A DNA stretch of 64,000 nucleotides from Heterocephalus glaber (GCF_000247695.1 NW_004624734.1:11357389-11421388); one strand, 5' to 3'; positions 1 to 11,415 are shown, counted from the stretch's first letter. Notes: generated from the sequence alone by a model not told the origin. Numbers and translations are program-made.

Positions 1-600
1 CACTCTCTCCTCTTTCTTCATTGACTCCAATCAGTCTTATGTTATTCTTCTTTGCATTGTCTAGCAGCTGCTGGATTGATTTCTTGTGTTCCATTACAAT
101 TTTAAAGCAAATTTTCTTTTTCCTCCTCACTAATTGCAATCTTATCTTCTATATGTGAAATTCTATCCTCACATTGGTTCATTCTGCTGTGCAGACTTTC
201 AATGGACCTGTTATTCTTCTTTGCATCGTCTAGCAGCTGCTGGATTGATTTCTCATGTTCCCTTACAATTTTAAAGCAATTTTTCTTTTTCCTCCTCACT
301 AATTGCAATCTTATCTTCTGTATGTGAAATTCTATCCTCACATTGGTTCATTCTGCTGCGCAGACTTTCAATGGACTTTTTAATCTCTTGGAAATCTATT
401 TGTATCTGTTTTCTGGATTCCATTTGTTTCCTATGTTGGGATTCCGTCATGTTCCTCAGATCCTCTATTTTTTTTTTAATCTGTGTCCTCTCTAGATTTA
501 TTAATCATGTCTTGCACCATGAGCACAATCTTTGCTGTTATCTGAGTAATTATTTCTGATTTCATTTTCCCCAGATCCTCTTTTGTTGCCAGTTCAGAGA
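1..600 (-). mobile_element. L1 ORF1-region fragment (antisense) with internal tandem duplication
   Basis: Read on the minus strand this is LINE-1 ORF1 coiled-coil sequence. The open stretch at 102-341 encodes a charged peptide typical of the L1 ORF1 coiled coil (blocks such as KKNNRSIESLHSRM and EDRISHIEDKI). The segment starting at 41 is repeated from 210 with a period of about 169 bp and few differences. The element is cut by the left window edge and is not functional. It shows no connection to GPR68. Confidence 0.75.
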
Positions 601-3180
601 GTCCAGGTGGTTGAGTATCAGATTGTTCCATCTCGTTTCCTTTGGGGTTGCTGTAGGTGATCTGGAAGTCTGTTTTTGAGGCTTGTTTATGTGTTTTCTC
701 ATTTCCACGAGGCCGGAGGGGAAGCTTCTGGCACCCACATGGCTCACCTTCTCTGCCCTAGGAGCCTGGGTTGGCAGCAGGGGGGCAGGGCTGGTTTTAT
801 GACAGAAGTTGAGCTGGGTGGAGGTTAAGGGACCTTTAGGATCCTGAGATGCTTCACAGTGTCATTTCTAGGTCTAGTCTTCACTTCTTGCTTTTGGTGA
901 AAAAAAAAAGATCTTTGTACCAAAGAACACAGCATGGGCTCTGTGGGCTCTGTGAGTGGGCCTCACTGACTCAGTAAGGCTGAAGTGAGGGGCACTCTTC
1001 CCTCTGCATCCCCAAATCCCTGGCCTGGAGAGAGGAGGGTCTCCTACCCTTGGTGAGAATGGGTGCATCTGCCAGCTGCGGGCCTGGGGTACCTATGGTC
1101 CCTAGGTGGGAGCACTTGCCAGGGGAAGGAGGGGACATGGTGCCATCTGTGGTACCTGGAGGTGTAGAGGTGATGATATTGACATCTGTGTCCTGTTAGG
1201 CTGGGGTCCCCCGTGGAGGGAACCATGGGTACTCTCTTTGTTGGGTGTGACTTGGGAATAGCAACAATCACTATTGGTCCTGCACTCCTAACTCCCAAGT
1301 CCTCCCATGTGACAACAGAGAAGACCAGTGACACCCCTGGACTTCTCTATTCTCAGGAATAGTATCTGTGTCTAAGTGCAGATGACTGTACCAGGACAAG
1401 TGGCAGCCTGGCTTGTGATTGACGGCCTATAAGGAGCAACTCATGTAGTGACAGCTGAAAAAGGCCTGCTTGGTGATAGCATTTGCTACTCATACAGTCC
1501 CCCAACAGGTCTACAACAATTTGCTGGTTGGAGAAGATGGGTCCTCCAGGTCATGTCATGGGGTAGGGAGAAGTGATGTCCCCCCAGGACCCCATGCACA
1601 GTGTGTATTGGCTTCCTGGCTCTGAAAAGTATCAGCTTCCAAGGAGCCTGGAAGGAGGTAGTTGAGGCAAAAGAGCCAGGGGCCTGAAGTCAACAGCAGG
1701 CTTCATTCAATCATAGCTCTGTCGTCTGCTAGCAGCCAGGCTCTGGCCCAGAGCCTCTGCCCCTAGGGGCCTGAGTTTCCCTACCTGTCAAATGGGAGCT
1801 GAGCTGGGTAACCTCCAGCGGGCTGTGTGCCCTCCTGTGCAGTGAGGCGAGGAGGAGCATTGAGTGTGTGCTCCTGAGGGCCAGAAGAGCCCACCAGGCC
1901 AAGCTGTGTGCCTGCTCCCTGCTCTGGGCCGCTTGGTTTCAAACACTGATTGCTTATTCCTGCCCAGAATCTTGGCCCCTTTGCTCTTTCCCCTTGACCC
2001 CATCCATCTTCACCACAGCAGCGGTTTCCCCACCCCAGGCAGCACTTTAGCCATCCAGGGAGGCTTCAAAACCCTGATTAGCCTGGGATGGGGCCTGAAT
2101 GCTTGTAGTTTTTAGAGGCTCCTGGGTGTTTTCTAAAGCACACAGCCAGGGATGAGACCCACTGACCCAGATGTTGGTTGCCCCGGGGAAAGGGAAGAGC
2201 TTGAGGACAGGAGTGAAAACAGCTTCCTCTGTCCCTGCCTCTCCTCCTTGTCCTTGCCAAGTCCACACTACAGCAGTGACCACAGCATACCGCAGTCATC
2301 TGGCTGTGGACCTGAGGGGCTCCATGAGGGCTTCCGGGCAGGGGCTCACTGTCCTGTCGCTCCTGGTTCGATGGAAAGAATTAGCACAGCCCATTCTTCC
2401 CATGTACCCCCAGTGCCTGAGGGCACCTGCGCCCCAGTGGAGGTCTTAGCGTTGCTGGCAGGGCTGCTCACCCACCTGGGTGTGTGGAAAGCCTGGAGGA
2501 TGGAGGATACGAGGAGGGAGGAGTTCTGCCCCCTCATCCTCCTGTTGGCGTGTGGTTCCTCGGCAACCGCCCAGCCTGACACCAGATTGGAGTTCACATG
2601 ATTCTGCCTCAGCTCAGGAATAGGCGGCCCCCGGCTGGGGATTTTCTAGTTGGTAGCGCTGGGAGGTTCGGGCTGCGGGAAATCTCGGGAGGGAGAGCTT
2701 GTCCTGGCTGCAGGGCCACCCAGGCTCTGCGGAGCTGCTGCAGGATCCTGGCTGCTGGAGGGTGCAGGGGAGAGCCCAGCTGGGCTGGCAGGGGCAGAGC
2801 AGTCTTGGCCCAGATACCCCACCGGAGGACTCCATCCTGATTCCAAGAGCTACCAAGGCTGGGGCTTCACTGCCTTCTTTCTCCTGCTCCCTACCTGGCT
2901 GTAGAGACCACACTGCCTTCCTGGGACTTGGAGGGTCTGGGGGAACCCAGGCAACATAGTCAGGGGACCACCTTGCTGTGTTTAAGCAGACTGATTTGTG
3001 GGTCAGAAAATTCATTTAGTAGCTCATGAGCTGCATCTAAAAAATGAAATAGAACAGAAAATACCGAGGTAAGTACGGCTCGGGGGAAGTTTGTTTCTCT
3101 GTGCATATACGTGTGTGGATTTGGCTGTGTGGGCTGGTCCCAGTGAAAAGTGTATTTCTTGCTATGGTTTGTGGTCAAAA
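601..3180. other. No gene seen; GPR68 upstream or 5'-intron sequence
   Basis: No conserved coding exon is recognisable on either strand. The ORFs here are short and overlapping and look like chance ORFs in GC-rich DNA. A MIR-like stretch lies near 1690-1830 (ends in the phrase that resembles 'gagtttccctacctgtcaaatggg'-type MIR 3' sequence). GPR68 has untranslated 5' exons in other mammals, and one could lie here, but nothing in the sequence marks it. Confidence 0.4.
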
Positions 3181-3194
3181 AAAGTTTCAAGGCA

Positions 3195-3310
3195 GCAGGT
3201 TGGTGCTTGAGTTCCTGGGTTCTGGATTCAGATCCACCCTGACTTTCTGTGTGGGCTTGAGCAACTGATTTAGCCTCTCTGGCCTTTAGGTTCTGTGAAA
3301 TGGGTTGGCA
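3195..3310 (+). repeat. MIR-like SINE fragment
   Basis: The order 'ggttctggattcagatcc', 'gggcttgagcaactgatt', 'cctctctggcc' and 'tgaaatggg' follows the core and 3' half of mammalian MIR elements. It is an old, diverged copy. Confidence 0.6.
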
Positions 3311-4189
3311 GTGCCAGCCCCAAATGACTCTGGGACTGTGTGGGCTCAGAGGGGACTGAACTTTGAAACTGCTACACAGGCTTGAGAAGTGAGACTCTAC
3401 TGTCCATCTGTTGTGGGAACAGGGCCATTTGAGGGAAAGATGGGAACTGAAGAAAAATGCACTCTGATTTCTACATTTTCCTCAGAGGGAAATAGCCTCT
3501 TTTTGGAAAGCTTGTGTGAAGTGTGGAGGGCTGGCCAGCTCCAGGGGACGGAAGCTAGGCTGGCAGGAAACTCCACAGCTCTGTGGGCTGGGCCCCCACA
3601 GCAGCACCCGACATATGAGTAACTGTGTGTGCCTGAATGCCCCACACTGAAGAAGTAGTGACGAATGAGATTACTGTTTATGTGCCAGCTGAAAGCCAGC
3701 ATGCAGGCTCCTCCACCCCTGACTCGGAACCTGTAAGAGACCACTCGCTCCTCTCAAAGGGGTGTTACCTTCCTGTTGGGGGCTTAATTTCCCCTGGTCA
3801 TTAGAATCCATGAAGCCCTCTACGCTGATTAGCATTTGTCTAAAAGATGTGCTTCTAAGCATTGAGTCACTTTGTGTGTAGTATCTTTTCAGTTTCTTTG
3901 CTGGATGATAAAATTGATGTTGCAATTCCTTCCTGTAGTGCCCTTCGCCTTGGGAGACTGTGGACTGGGCACACAGGTTTTCTTCCTCAGTGGGTGTTGA
4001 AGGAATAGTTGGCCCAGTAGAGCATCCTCTGGGTGCAGGGGACCAGCCCAGGATGCAGCCTGCTGACTCCTGAAGTGGCTTCTCTGAGGCTTGGAGTTTG
4101 GCTGAGCCTGGAGGTTGAGGGCGGTTGCTCAGAGGTGAGCCTGATAAACAGCGAAAGAGGGAGGTATAAAGGAAAGTGTGGGCCAGTTG

Positions 4190-4290
4190 GAGTTCAAAAC
4201 CTGGCCTGCCTCATCCCAGCTGTAGAATCTTGTGCTTCATCTCTGGGAGCCTCAGGTCTTTCATCTGTAAAGTGGAGGCTGCTGAGTGGT
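4190..4290 (+). repeat. MIR-like SINE fragment
   Basis: Contains the MIR-type run from 'cagctgtagaatcttg' through 'ctttcatctgtaaagtgg'. Diverged, with no coding meaning. Confidence 0.5.
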
Positions 4291-4659
4291 GGTGGAAGAG
4301 AGAAAGAATATACAGAAATGTATCTGGTGAATGGAGGGCTCGTGAGAGATGTGGCTTGGTTTTTCCATCCTGTGTTTTTCATTTGCAAAACACTTCTGCA
4401 TCTGATGTGGTCTTTGTTCTTTGAAGATCAAGGCTTTCTTGAGACCCGGTAGAGAAGGGACACTCCTGGTAAGGTGTAGTTTCCAGCTGAGGGCACCCGT
4501 CCTCAGGAAATGGCAGAAGCAACTGCTAACTGTGATCAGGTCTGTGAAAAAGCAGGATCCTCTGTCCAGCTCCGGGAGCCAGAGCAGAGGCCACAGATCC
4601 TCTTTCTCCTTTTCCTGTTTCTATTCGTGGCATAACTGCTCCAGAACCCAGCCTCAACC

Positions 4660-5015
4660 CCCTCCCCCGCCCCCATCTACCTATCCACCACCCCTACCCA
4701 TCTGTCCACCCACTCATTCACCTGTCTGCCTCTTCACTCCTCCATCTATCCATCTACCTCTTACTCATCACCCCTTCCATCAATCTCTCCACCCATTCAT
4801 CCACATACCCAGCCATCTATCCATTCATTCATCCATTCATCTATCTACCAATTCATTCCTCATCCCACAAATCAACTCACCCACCTACCCACCCACTTAT
4901 CCAGTCATTTACCCACACTCCCGTCCATTCATCCGTCTACCCACTCACTCATCCATCCATCTGCGTTTCGCTTAGCCACCCACTCACCTCTCTAGCCACC
5001 CACCTTCCCACCCAT
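4660..5015 (+). repeat. Degenerate (CCAT/CCCA)n simple repeat, pyrimidine-rich
   Basis: About 350 bp of CCATTCAT/CCATCCAC-type tetranucleotide repeats, strongly C+T+A with almost no G. An open frame across it (4421-4975) encodes a P/H/S/T-rich peptide that is a by-product of the repeat, not a protein gene. Confidence 0.9.
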
Positions 5016-5089
5016 GACAAGAAATAATTTTTGAGAGCCTTAAGGACCAGAAACTGAAGAACCTCTCAGAGTTACCCCTGTGACCTACT

Positions 5090-5490
5090 TCTTTTCTAAT
5101 TAGTTCTTGTTTCTACAGCTTCTTGCTGTATGTTCTCTGGCCATGCCCACCTCATACCTAGATCCTGTCATGCCATATGACTTTCAGTTCCCCAAATGCA
5201 CTCCTCTCCCTCTTGCATTTGATGTGTTGCTCACATTTTTCCACAGGCAGATGCTCCCCTCTGCTTGAACAGCCCTTCCTCCTTCTAAGCTTACCCCAAC
5301 TGTCATTACTCAGCACAGGCTTTTCTGATTAGGTGAGGTCATCTCCAATAACTCCCTAAAATCCTATGCTTTTTACATGCATGAGCTCATTTCTTTTGTC
5401 TTGCCTGTTATAAATCTAAAGTAACTTGACTCTAGGGTCAGTATTGAGTGCAGTGCCTTCTCTGTAACAGAAACTAGCCGAGTATTGTAT
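5090..5490 (+). repeat. L2-like LINE fragment
   Basis: Text such as 'ctgcttgaacagcccttcc', then 'tcattactcagcacaggc' and 'aggtgaggtcatctcc', matches the 3' part of L2 LINEs as remembered. Old and non-coding. Confidence 0.55.
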
Positions 5491-5504
5491 AAATGGAGAC
5501 CTGG

Positions 5505-5612
5505 ATGAATGAATGAACAGAGAGATGGATGGGTGGATGGATGGGTGGATGGATGGGTGTCTGAGTAAATGAGTGAGTTGTTGGATGGATAGGTGGATGA
5601 TTGGAGAGCCAT
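5505..5612 (+). repeat. (GGAT)n simple repeat
   Basis: About 100 bp of GGATGGATGGGT repeats, the complement of the CCAT-type array at 4660-5015 and about 0.5 kb away from it. Minus-strand open frames here are low-complexity peptides and were not called. Confidence 0.9.
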
Positions 5613-6639
5613 GGAAACAGGATATGAATGATGTGGTTAGATTTGTGTTTTGAAGGACAGCTTTGAGGTGGTAACATGGAGACAGGAAGTCCAACAAGAT
5701 GCTGTTCCGCCTACTCAGGGTAGGGGGGAGACATCTTGACCAAACCCAACAAAACTAGGGTGCCCATAAGAAAGCCAAAGAGGAGATGGATATGGTGAAT
5801 ACTTAGGGGTTGAAAATGGTACAACTTAATGCTGGGGATGAAGATGAGGGAGGAACCTGAAGGCCAGGCACCCAACATCAGTGATGGGGCAGGTGGAGCA
5901 CTCCTTCCAAGGACATATTAGAGGAGAAAATGGTGGACCCTGCATGGGCCTCACTGGGCATGTCCTACGAGGCAGCAGAAGCAGTTATGCAATGTCAGCC
6001 TGGGGAGGGTTCTGGGAGTCATCAGAGTATAATGGGATTGGAACCCTGGAGGAGATGCCATGCCACACAGAGTGGGCATGGAGTGAGTGTGTGTGGGAGA
6101 GATGCCCACAGCACCTACCAGACACTGCTGCACATGGCAGTGACCGGAGCATGTGGCATCCCTATCTTCTGAATTTGGAGGTTCCCTAAGGGTGCAGCCC
6201 CTTTCTTGTTTATCTCTCAGTCACTTGTGTCTAGCCTGGTGCTGTGGACATTGTACCTGCTCCATTAATACTTGTCCCATGAAACCCTGAAATTCTGGAC
6301 TATTGGGGAAGCTGCTTCATTTCTCTGGACATCAGTTTCCTTGTCTAAAATGTGGACAATAACAGAGCTGCTGTGAAGATGAGACAAGAGGCCAGAAGAA
6401 AAATGTTCTGTAAATGGTAAAATAGTTTTGCAAATAAAAGATTACAGGCACTTGGACAGGTTCAGTCACTATTTCTTGAGCCCTGGAATCTGTCTGGAGA
6501 TGCCCATTGGCTGACTTTCAGTTCTGCCCACAGCTCTGCTGGGTCTTAAGTTCCCTTGCAGCTGCTTCTGCTCCCCTGCCTTGGGAACTTGGGCAGGACA
6601 TGTGTGTAGAAGCTGAGCCCAAGACCTTGACTCTCTCAG

Positions 6640-6830
6640 TGGCTTGCCTCTCAAAGTGTTGTCCACGGCCCAGCAGTTCAGCAGCATCCACGTCACCTAG
6701 GAGCTTCTTAAAATGTAAATTCTTGAGCCCTCCATCCCCGCCAGACCCACTGAGTCCGGAAAATGGAGAGCGGGGCTTTGTAATCTGTCTTAACAAAGCT
6801 CCTGGGGATTCCAGTGCACCAAGTTCAAGA
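6640..6830 (+). repeat. MER5A-like hAT DNA transposon fragment
   Basis: The series 'catccacgtcacctaggagc', 'ttaaaatgtaaattcttgag', 'ccagacccactgagtc', 'ctcctggggattccagtgca' follows the MER5A-type hAT MITE found across placental mammals. Fossil, non-coding. Confidence 0.6.
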
Positions 6831-7424
6831 CCTACTTTTCTTTTTGCTCCAAAATGACCATAGGATGTGCTTTAATCTAAATGTAGTAAATGTTTCTTCT
6901 TGGCCCTGCAGACTCAAATATTTCTGACTTGGGTTGCCAGATTAAACTTACTACTGGCCTAGGAAAGAAGAAGCTACAAACCATCGCCCCGCCCCATCCT
7001 ACACAGCCGTATAGTCACCACTCGTAAACAACAGACAAGAACCTGGTGACTCTCAGGGAATTTCCAAGACATGACAGGACATGTTCTCATGGTGGCTTCA
7101 TTTGCCCTGTTTTGTTGGAGCCCGGGAGCCCGTGCTTTTGAATGGTCTGTATCTTCCTGCTGGTGAATTTTACTTGGGCTAGAGAACCCCAGGCAAACAT
7201 GAACAGTTCTGAGTGGGTGCCCTCTGGGGACCATGCAGGAATCCAAGATGCCCTTGACATCTAAGGGATCTTGGTGAGTGATTGGCCCCACAGTGTGGCT
7301 TCAATTCTGACTTAGCCATCTGTGTGCATTTGAGGGTCCCAGTCCTCAACTGTTCCTTCTTCCTTTCCTTTCATCACCAAAACATGTAAAGGAAAGCAGA
7401 TAAACAAACCAACAATGCCCATGT

Positions 7425-7790
7425 ACACTGCCGATCCAAAATGGTGTATCCATCATGGAAAACAATATGGCGGTTCCTCAGAAATTCAACACAGAATTTC
7501 TATATGATCCAGCCATTCCAGTTCTGGGTGTGTACTCTAAAGAACTGAATGTGGGAACTTGAACAGGTCTTTGCACATCCATGTTCACACCAGTATTATT
7601 GCAAATACCCAGAAGGTGAAAACAACCCAAAATATTCTTGACAAATGAATAAATGAAAGTTGACACATGCATATAGGAGCATTTTATTCAGCCTTAAAAA
7701 GCAGGACATTCAGACACATGCTACCCATTATACTAAATTTAAAAAGCAAGACATAATAGGATAAATACTGAATGATTATGACAAAACATT
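7425..7790 (+). mobile_element. L1 3'-end fragment (sense)
   Basis: Sense-strand remnant of the 3' part of L1 ORF2/3'UTR. Text such as 'ggaaaacaatatggcggttc', 'gatccagccattccagttct' and 'acccagaaggtgaaaacaac' is characteristic. 5'-truncated and not coding. Confidence 0.8.
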
Positions 7791-8644
7791 TTATTCTACC
7801 TTATTAAAACTTATTTGTGTATTTGGCATCTTCTTTGTAAAACTCTCAACAATGGGAACTTTTCCCTAATTCAAATTGAGATTACTGTCTTTGACTCCCT
7901 TTTTGCTTTGGAAAAAAAACTATGCTGCTCATCTTCATATCTGTCATTCAATGTGGCCTTCATACTGATCACTAGGGCCAGGTGTCCTCATCTCCATTTT
8001 CCAGGTGAGGAAATGGTAGCTGGCCCTGGCCTGGTGCTCATGTCCTTCAATCCCTGATCCAAAACCTTTCCCAGGCTCCCCAGAGGAGAAGAGAGGTAGC
8101 AATTGCTGAGGAGCGCCCAGGAATGTGGGCTGGGTCCTGCAGGAAGCTTTTAATTCTTGCCAGAGCACAACAGGATGTGGACAAGGCTGCAGCTCCTCTG
8201 AGACTGTCTGTAGAGGCCCCCTCCAAGGAGAGGCTGTGGACTCAGAGTTAATGGACCCAATTAATGCAGCCCTATGAGCACATAGGAAAAATGTGAGTGA
8301 TGCTCTTGCTCCAGCCAAGGGTGGCGGGGCCCTCACTGTTGTGTGTGGGTTGGAATGGATGTCTGCCTTGAGCCTCCCTTGGAGAGCTGGATTCAGGCTG
8401 GACTCATACTCCTCAGGTCTCCTGAACTTACTTGCTGCAAATAGAGACCAAAAAAACAAATAAAGGATAGGGAATATATATAAGGAAAGCCAGAGAAGGA
8501 ATAAGGAGCCATAAGCCACATTCCAGAGTCTTTGTATGTGACCCATTTAGATATTCTATTTGCATTTGAGTTCGTTGGTAGAATCTATAAGTGGACCTAT
8601 AAGAATCTATAATCTATAAGAATCTATATGGTGAATGTTTAAGT

Positions 8645-8775
8645 AAAAAATTTATTAAAGCAAATGAGACATTGCCAATTATCCCCCTCAAAAAAATTCC
8701 CCCTTCACTTCCATTACACTTATCCCATTGTTCTTACCACTTTCTGAAGCAGTTCTGGAAAATCCTCTTTCATGA
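8645..8775 (-). mobile_element. mariner transposase C-terminal fragment, inverted copy
   Basis: Read on the minus strand this segment parallels the 3' end of the mariner fragment to its right: the reverse complement of 'ccactttctgaagcag' here equals the 'ctgcttcagaaagtgg' at about 9030-9047, and similarity runs on toward the element end. The decayed peptide ends in VMEVKGEFF, like the mariner C-terminus. The two fragments are head to head. Confidence 0.65.
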
Positions 8776-9110
8776 GTGCCTTTACAAGATGTGATCAAAA
8801 ACACAGTGACTGCTGTTGCCCAGTGCCATCCCGTGAGAAGGCTGGCTTGTAAAACATTAGGGTGTGTCCTGTCCTCATCATCGTATTCACTGGATCTTGC
8901 ACCAAGCCACTTCTGGCTCTTCCCCAAAGTCAAAATGACCATGAAAGGTAAACATTTTGAATCAATTCAGCATACTGAGACAGCCACAATAACTCAACTA
9001 AAGACACTCTTGACAGGGGACTTCCAGACCTGCTTCAGAAAGTGGCAAGAACTACGGAATAATGTGTTCCAAGCAGGGGTGGGGGTGTTTCTTAAGGGAA
9101 ACTAATGGCT
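8776..9110 (+). mobile_element. mariner transposase remnant (Tc1/mariner), inactive
   Basis: A 109-residue open stretch carries the mariner C-terminal catalytic-region signature YSLDLAPSHFWLFPKVK followed by MKGKHFESIQ. Mariner transposases normally read YSPDLAPSD(F/Y), where the Asp is, as I recall, the third catalytic residue. Here it is His, and the N-terminal DNA-binding and first catalytic regions are missing. This is a fossil with no host role evident. Confidence 0.8.
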
Positions 9111-9252
9111 ATATATCTTTTACTATAATAGTTTTTTTTAAATTTTAAACATTTTCCATAGTTTTCAACCATACCTCACAAATGAAAGGACTACAACATA
9201 CAGAACCATGCCTTAGACACAGTAGGTGCTATGTAAATGCTAGCGCTGATTA

Positions 9253-9282
9253 TTCTAAGACTTTCCCACCTTTGACTTGCAG
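9253..9282 (+). promoter_or_regulatory. GPR68: Probable 3' splice site of the GPR68 coding exon
   Basis: A pyrimidine-rich run ends in 'cacctttgacttgcag', with the AG at 9281-9282, 119 bases before the chosen start codon. GPR68 in other mammals has a spliced 5'UTR and an intronless CDS, which fits. The exon would begin at 9283. Confidence 0.6.
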
Positions 9283-9401
9283 GGGCCCGCCCACAACCAG
9301 TGATGCCCTCCCCTTGATATAGCTTGAGCCACCTTCTGTAAACAAGATGGCGGTGGGGAGTCCCTGAGCCCATGAAGGGTGAGGCCCCTCCCAGACCAAA
9401 G

Positions 9402-10490
9402 ATGGGGAACATCACTGCAGACAATGCCTCGCTGACCTGTACCATTGACCACACCATCCACCAGACGCTGGCCCCTGTGGTCTACATCACAGTGCTGGTG
9501 GTGGGCTTCCCGGCCAACTGCCTATCCCTCTACTTCGGCTACCTGCAGATCAAGGCCCGGAACGAGCTGGGCGTGTACCTGTGCAACCTGACCATGGCGG
9601 ACCTCTTCTATATCTGCTCGCTCCCCTTTTGGCTGCAGTATGTGTTGCAGCACGACCACTGGTCCCATGGCGACCTGTCCTGCCAAGTGTGCGGCATCCT
9701 GCTGTACGAGAACATCTACATCAGCGTGGGTTTCCTCTGCTGCATCTCCATCGACCGCTACCTGGCTGTGGCGCATCCCTTCCGCTTCCACCAGTTTCGT
9801 ACCCTGAAGGCAGCCGTGGGTGTTAGCGTAGTCATCTGGGCCAAGGAGCTACTGAGCAGCATCTTCTTCCTCATGCACCAGGAGGTCATTGAGGACAAAT
9901 ACCAGCACCGTGTCTGCTTCGAGCACTACCCCATCAAGGCCTGGCAGCGCAGCATCAACTACTACCGCTTCCTGGTGGGCTTCCTCTTCCCCCTGTGCCT
10001 GCTGCTGGCCTCCTACCGGGGCATCTTGCAGGCTGTGCGCCGGAGCCACGGCACCCAGAAGAGCCGCAAGGACCAGATCCAGCGGCTGGTGCTCAGCACT
10101 GTGGTTATCTTCCTGGCCTGCTTCCTGCCCTACCACGTGCTGCTGCTGGTGCGCAGTGTCTGGGAGGCCAGCTGCGAGTTCGCCAAGAGCATCTTCAATG
10201 CCTACCACTTCTCCCTGCTCCTCACCAGCTTCAACTGCGTCGCCGACCCCGTGCTGTACTGCTTCGTCAGTGAGACCACGCACAGGGACCTGGCGCGCCT
10301 CCGAGGGGCCTGCCTGGCCTTCCTCACCTGTGCCAGGACTGGCCGGGCGCGGGAAGCCTTCCCACTGGGTGCCCCTGAGGCCTCTGGAAAAAGCGGGGCC
10401 CAGGGCGAGGAGCCTGAGTTGTTAACTAAGCTCCATTCAGCCTTTCAGACCCCTAGCTCGCCTGGAGTGGGAGGGTCCCCTGTGGCCTAG
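9402..10490 (+). CDS. GPR68: GPR68 (OGR1), proton-sensing G-protein-coupled receptor
   Basis: Encodes a 362-residue class A GPCR nearly identical to human GPR68 (365 residues as remembered). This plasma-membrane receptor is activated by extracellular acidification (and reported to be mechanosensitive), coupling mainly to Gq/phospholipase C. Visible features: N-glycosylation sites N3 and N8; seven hydrophobic helices from about residue 24 to 290; the C94-C172 pair; DRY at 118-120; DPVLY in TM7 (282-286). The histidines implicated in pH sensing, H17, H20, H84, H169 and H269, are all present. The start at 9402 is preferred: A at -3, G at +4, and MGNITADN matches the family. An in-frame ATG at 9372 would add ten residues but has a weak context (C at -3). 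The C-terminus ends GVGGSPVA, three residues shorter than human. The CDS is one exon with no defect, and the gene converges on the DGLUCY locus. Confidence 0.98.
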   Translation: MGNITADNASLTCTIDHTIHQTLAPVVYITVLVVGFPANCLSLYFGYLQIKARNELGVYLCNLTMADLFYICSLPFWLQYVLQHDHWSHGDLSCQVCGILLYENIYISVGFLCCISIDRYLAVAHPFRFHQFRTLKAAVGVSVVIWAKELLSSIFFLMHQEVIEDKYQHRVCFEHYPIKAWQRSINYYRFLVGFLFPLCLLLASYRGILQAVRRSHGTQKSRKDQIQRLVLSTVVIFLACFLPYHVLLLVRSVWEASCEFAKSIFNAYHFSLLLTSFNCVADPVLYCFVSETTHRDLARLRGACLAFLTCARTGRAREAFPLGAPEASGKSGAQGEEPELLTKLHSAFQTPSSPGVGGSPVA

Positions 10491-11311
10491 CCTGGGTCAC
10501 CCGCGTGTGGGGATAGGTGAGGCCTGAGCCTTCATCCCACTGGCCTTGTGGTCCTGAGCTTGCACCTGGTTGCCTCCTGCTTTGACCTGGCAGGTGCCTC
10601 TTCTGCTGGAGGGATGGATGGACTGGCTGCAGCTGGGCTTCTCTCGCCCGGGAGCCCTGCTCTAGCTTGGTGAGGCCAGCGGCACTGTCCAGGATAGAAT
10701 GAGCATTGTCATTTCCTGGACATCCGCTGCTGCCAGCTGGGGCTGCTGGTGGGAGGGAGGCAGTGACCTGTCACTTCCAGGAAGTTTGCGAAGAGCAGCT
10801 GGGGTTGGGGTGTAGAGTTCCAGGACACGGAGGCTGGGGAATTGGAAGGTGAAGGCAGGGACCTGGGTGTTCACTTGCCACTGCCTTCCAGAGTCACTGT
10901 TGTCACAGATGATACCTGTGCAAATGTACGGCAGTTACCTGATGCTGTGACACATGAGGCTGTATTGTAGCCATTAACACTAGAAAGCCACTCTACAATG
11001 AGGTGGGCAGGGAAGACTGGATGGGGAGAAGGAAGGTGGAGGGATTTCCGGCACTGGGGTGGAAACAGGGACACTGGGGGAGTGTGGCAGGGAGAAACCC
11101 CATCTCCAGCCATGCCATGCTGTACAGGGAGAGATGAGAAGATCCCCCAGTCTGAAGGGTAATGGCAGACAAAGTCCAGGGCTCCTGGGGAGATGCCTGG
11201 GCCCTTTTGAACAATCACTTTGTCCTTAATCAAGTTCTTGACACATCTCTGCTACTTAGCTTTGTCTCCATCTGCCCAAAAGTGCCAGACATGGGAGTCT
11301 GGAGTGGGGAC

Positions 11312-11373
11312 ACACACACACACACACACACGCACGCACGCACGCACGCGCGCGCACACACACACACACACAC
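11312..11373. repeat. Alternating CA/CG purine-pyrimidine repeat
   Basis: (CA)10, then (CGCA)n and CGCGCG, then (CA)10, followed by a short (GA)n. About 62 bp of uninterrupted purine-pyrimidine alternation inside the GPR68 3'UTR. Confidence 0.95.
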
Positions 11374-11415
11374 AGGGAGAGAGAGAGAGAAATGCCAAGG
11401 TCTCCATGACAGCTG

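Noticed and set aside
4421..4975. 184-residue P/H/S/T-rich open frame
   Set aside because: Translation of the CCAT-type simple repeat.
9372..9401. In-frame upstream ATG adding ten residues to GPR68
   Set aside because: Weak context, and the family protein begins at MGNITADN. The second ATG has A at -3 and G at +4.
9522..10425. Several open frames on both strands inside GPR68
   Set aside because: They are shadows of the GPR68 reading frame in GC-rich DNA, with no domain or start context of their own.
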